64,000 bases of DNA from Hetaerina americana (lineage: Eukaryota > Arthropoda > Insecta > Odonata > Calopterygidae). Where the stretch lies: positions 1 through 64,000 of the forward strand of contig JAKTNV010000661.1 of NCBI GenBank assembly GCA_022747635.1, read 5' to 3'. Made by a program: the position numbers and the translations under genes. Shown piece after piece: positions 63,901 through 64,000 of this stretch (position 1 is its first letter; each line of letters begins with the position of its first letter). A model generated the notes under the pieces. It saw only the letters and a program-made list of their open reading frames with translations, had not been told where the DNA came from and did not search any database.

Positions 63901-64000
63901 CAAAATAAAACCAAGAATAAATCATTAAAGACAAGAAATGAGCATAAAAGATGCCTCAGCGCAAGTGTTAATGTTAGTAAAAGAGCCCAAATTTCAAAAA
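60945..64000 (+). repeat. Right flank: diverged monomers resembling the left flank
   Basis: Monomer starts: 60945, 61257, 61570, 61882, 62194, 62506, 62809, 63118, 63430, 63741 (the last is cut by the window edge). Rare variants otherwise found only in the left flank return: tcgtaccaatc (60945, 61882, 63430; left partner 2816), ggtagaagagcc with agagaaggc (60945, 61882; left partner 1563), a C-tract broken by A with ggttcttgg (62194; left partners 1 and 1879), agatatatag (63118; left partner 2505) and tctacagga (63741; left partner 3128). Confidence 0.88.
63741..64000 (+). repeat. Partial monomer at the right window edge (260 bp)
   Basis: The copy stops at the A-run before atattgcg because the window ends, not because the array does. 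It matches the monomer at 3128 through aatatcccccc and ctacagga. The first base of the window likewise falls at a monomer start, so the array should continue on both sides. Confidence 0.9.

Larger units (their letters stand above)
1..64000 (+). repeat. Satellite DNA array, 313-bp monomer, 205 complete + 1 partial copy
   Basis: The entire window is a head-to-tail tandem array. Monomer starts, taken at the motif gaaggcattt, follow one another at 312-313 bp almost without exception. Other lengths are 302 (22 copies, 301-310, of an 11-bp deletion class), 305 (6 copies, about 8 bp lost beside the C-tract), 314-316 (longer C-tract) and one 214-bp truncated copy. All copies have the same orientation; no inverted copy, transposon or unique stretch was seen. 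Base count of a typical monomer gives 98 G+C in 313, about 31%. This organisation is typical of eukaryotic heterochromatic satellites. Chromosomal location and species cannot be read from the sequence. The strand is defined arbitrarily by the given orientation. Confidence 0.99.

Noticed and set aside
1..64000. CRISPR-like regularity of direct repeats
   Set aside because: The repeats are contiguous 313-bp monomers without unique spacers and with no associated genes; CRISPR repeats are about 23-50 bp with spacers of similar length.
1..64000. Assignment to a named satellite family or species
   Set aside because: I do not recognise the monomer with certainty. A database search with the 313-bp consensus would decide; naming it from length and composition alone would be a guess.
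1..64000. rDNA intergenic-spacer subrepeats
   Set aside because: No rRNA gene, promoter or spacer sequence appears in 64 kb, far longer than usual subrepeat blocks.

Overview
The whole window is one uninterrupted satellite-DNA array. From base 1 to base 64000 a monomer of about 313 bp (roughly 31% G+C) repeats head to tail in a single orientation. I placed every monomer start by eye on the near-invariant motif gaaggcattt. This gives 205 complete monomers plus a 260-bp partial one at the right edge. There is no gene, RNA gene, transposon, inversion or unique sequence. The content fits eukaryotic constitutive heterochromatin (centromeric, pericentromeric, subtelomeric or a heterochromatic knob). 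I cannot name the species, or even decide between plant and animal, from these bases.

Layout. (1) 1-5633: irregular, relatively diverged monomers. (2) 5634-23066: ordered variant monomers forming imperfect higher-order repeats, with a 2493-bp (8-monomer) tandem duplication at about 9.2-14.2 kb, a 1877-bp (6-monomer) one at about 14.8-18.5 kb, and longer-range copies 7.8 and 10.3 kb apart. (3) About 23.1-54.4 kb: the most homogenised core. Its superunits are 36-38 monomers (about 11.2-11.8 kb) and contain a 12-monomer higher-order repeat of 3737 bp, itself built from a 7-mer and a 5-mer that begin alike. (4) About 54.4-60.9 kb: a shuffled mixture of the same classes, including a shortened third copy of the 22.4-25.5 kb segment. 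(5) 60945-64000: diverged monomers that share rare variants with the left flank, so the younger core lies between similar older material.

The biology here is the turnover of the array. Diagnostic variants (an 11-bp deletion class, a 305-bp class, CpG-to-TpG variants, linked SNP sets) show where unequal exchanges and short conversion-like events joined different monomers. The 60-100 codon ORFs that recur on both strands are by-products of the monomer sequence: 313 is not a multiple of 3, one two-base variant pair opens or closes the minus-strand frame, and no start site, intron or extended frame supports coding. I found no undescribed gene system. The noteworthy content is the nested higher-order architecture, the visible exchange breakpoints and the symmetric age layering. 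All boundaries between duplicated blocks are approximate (tens of bases).
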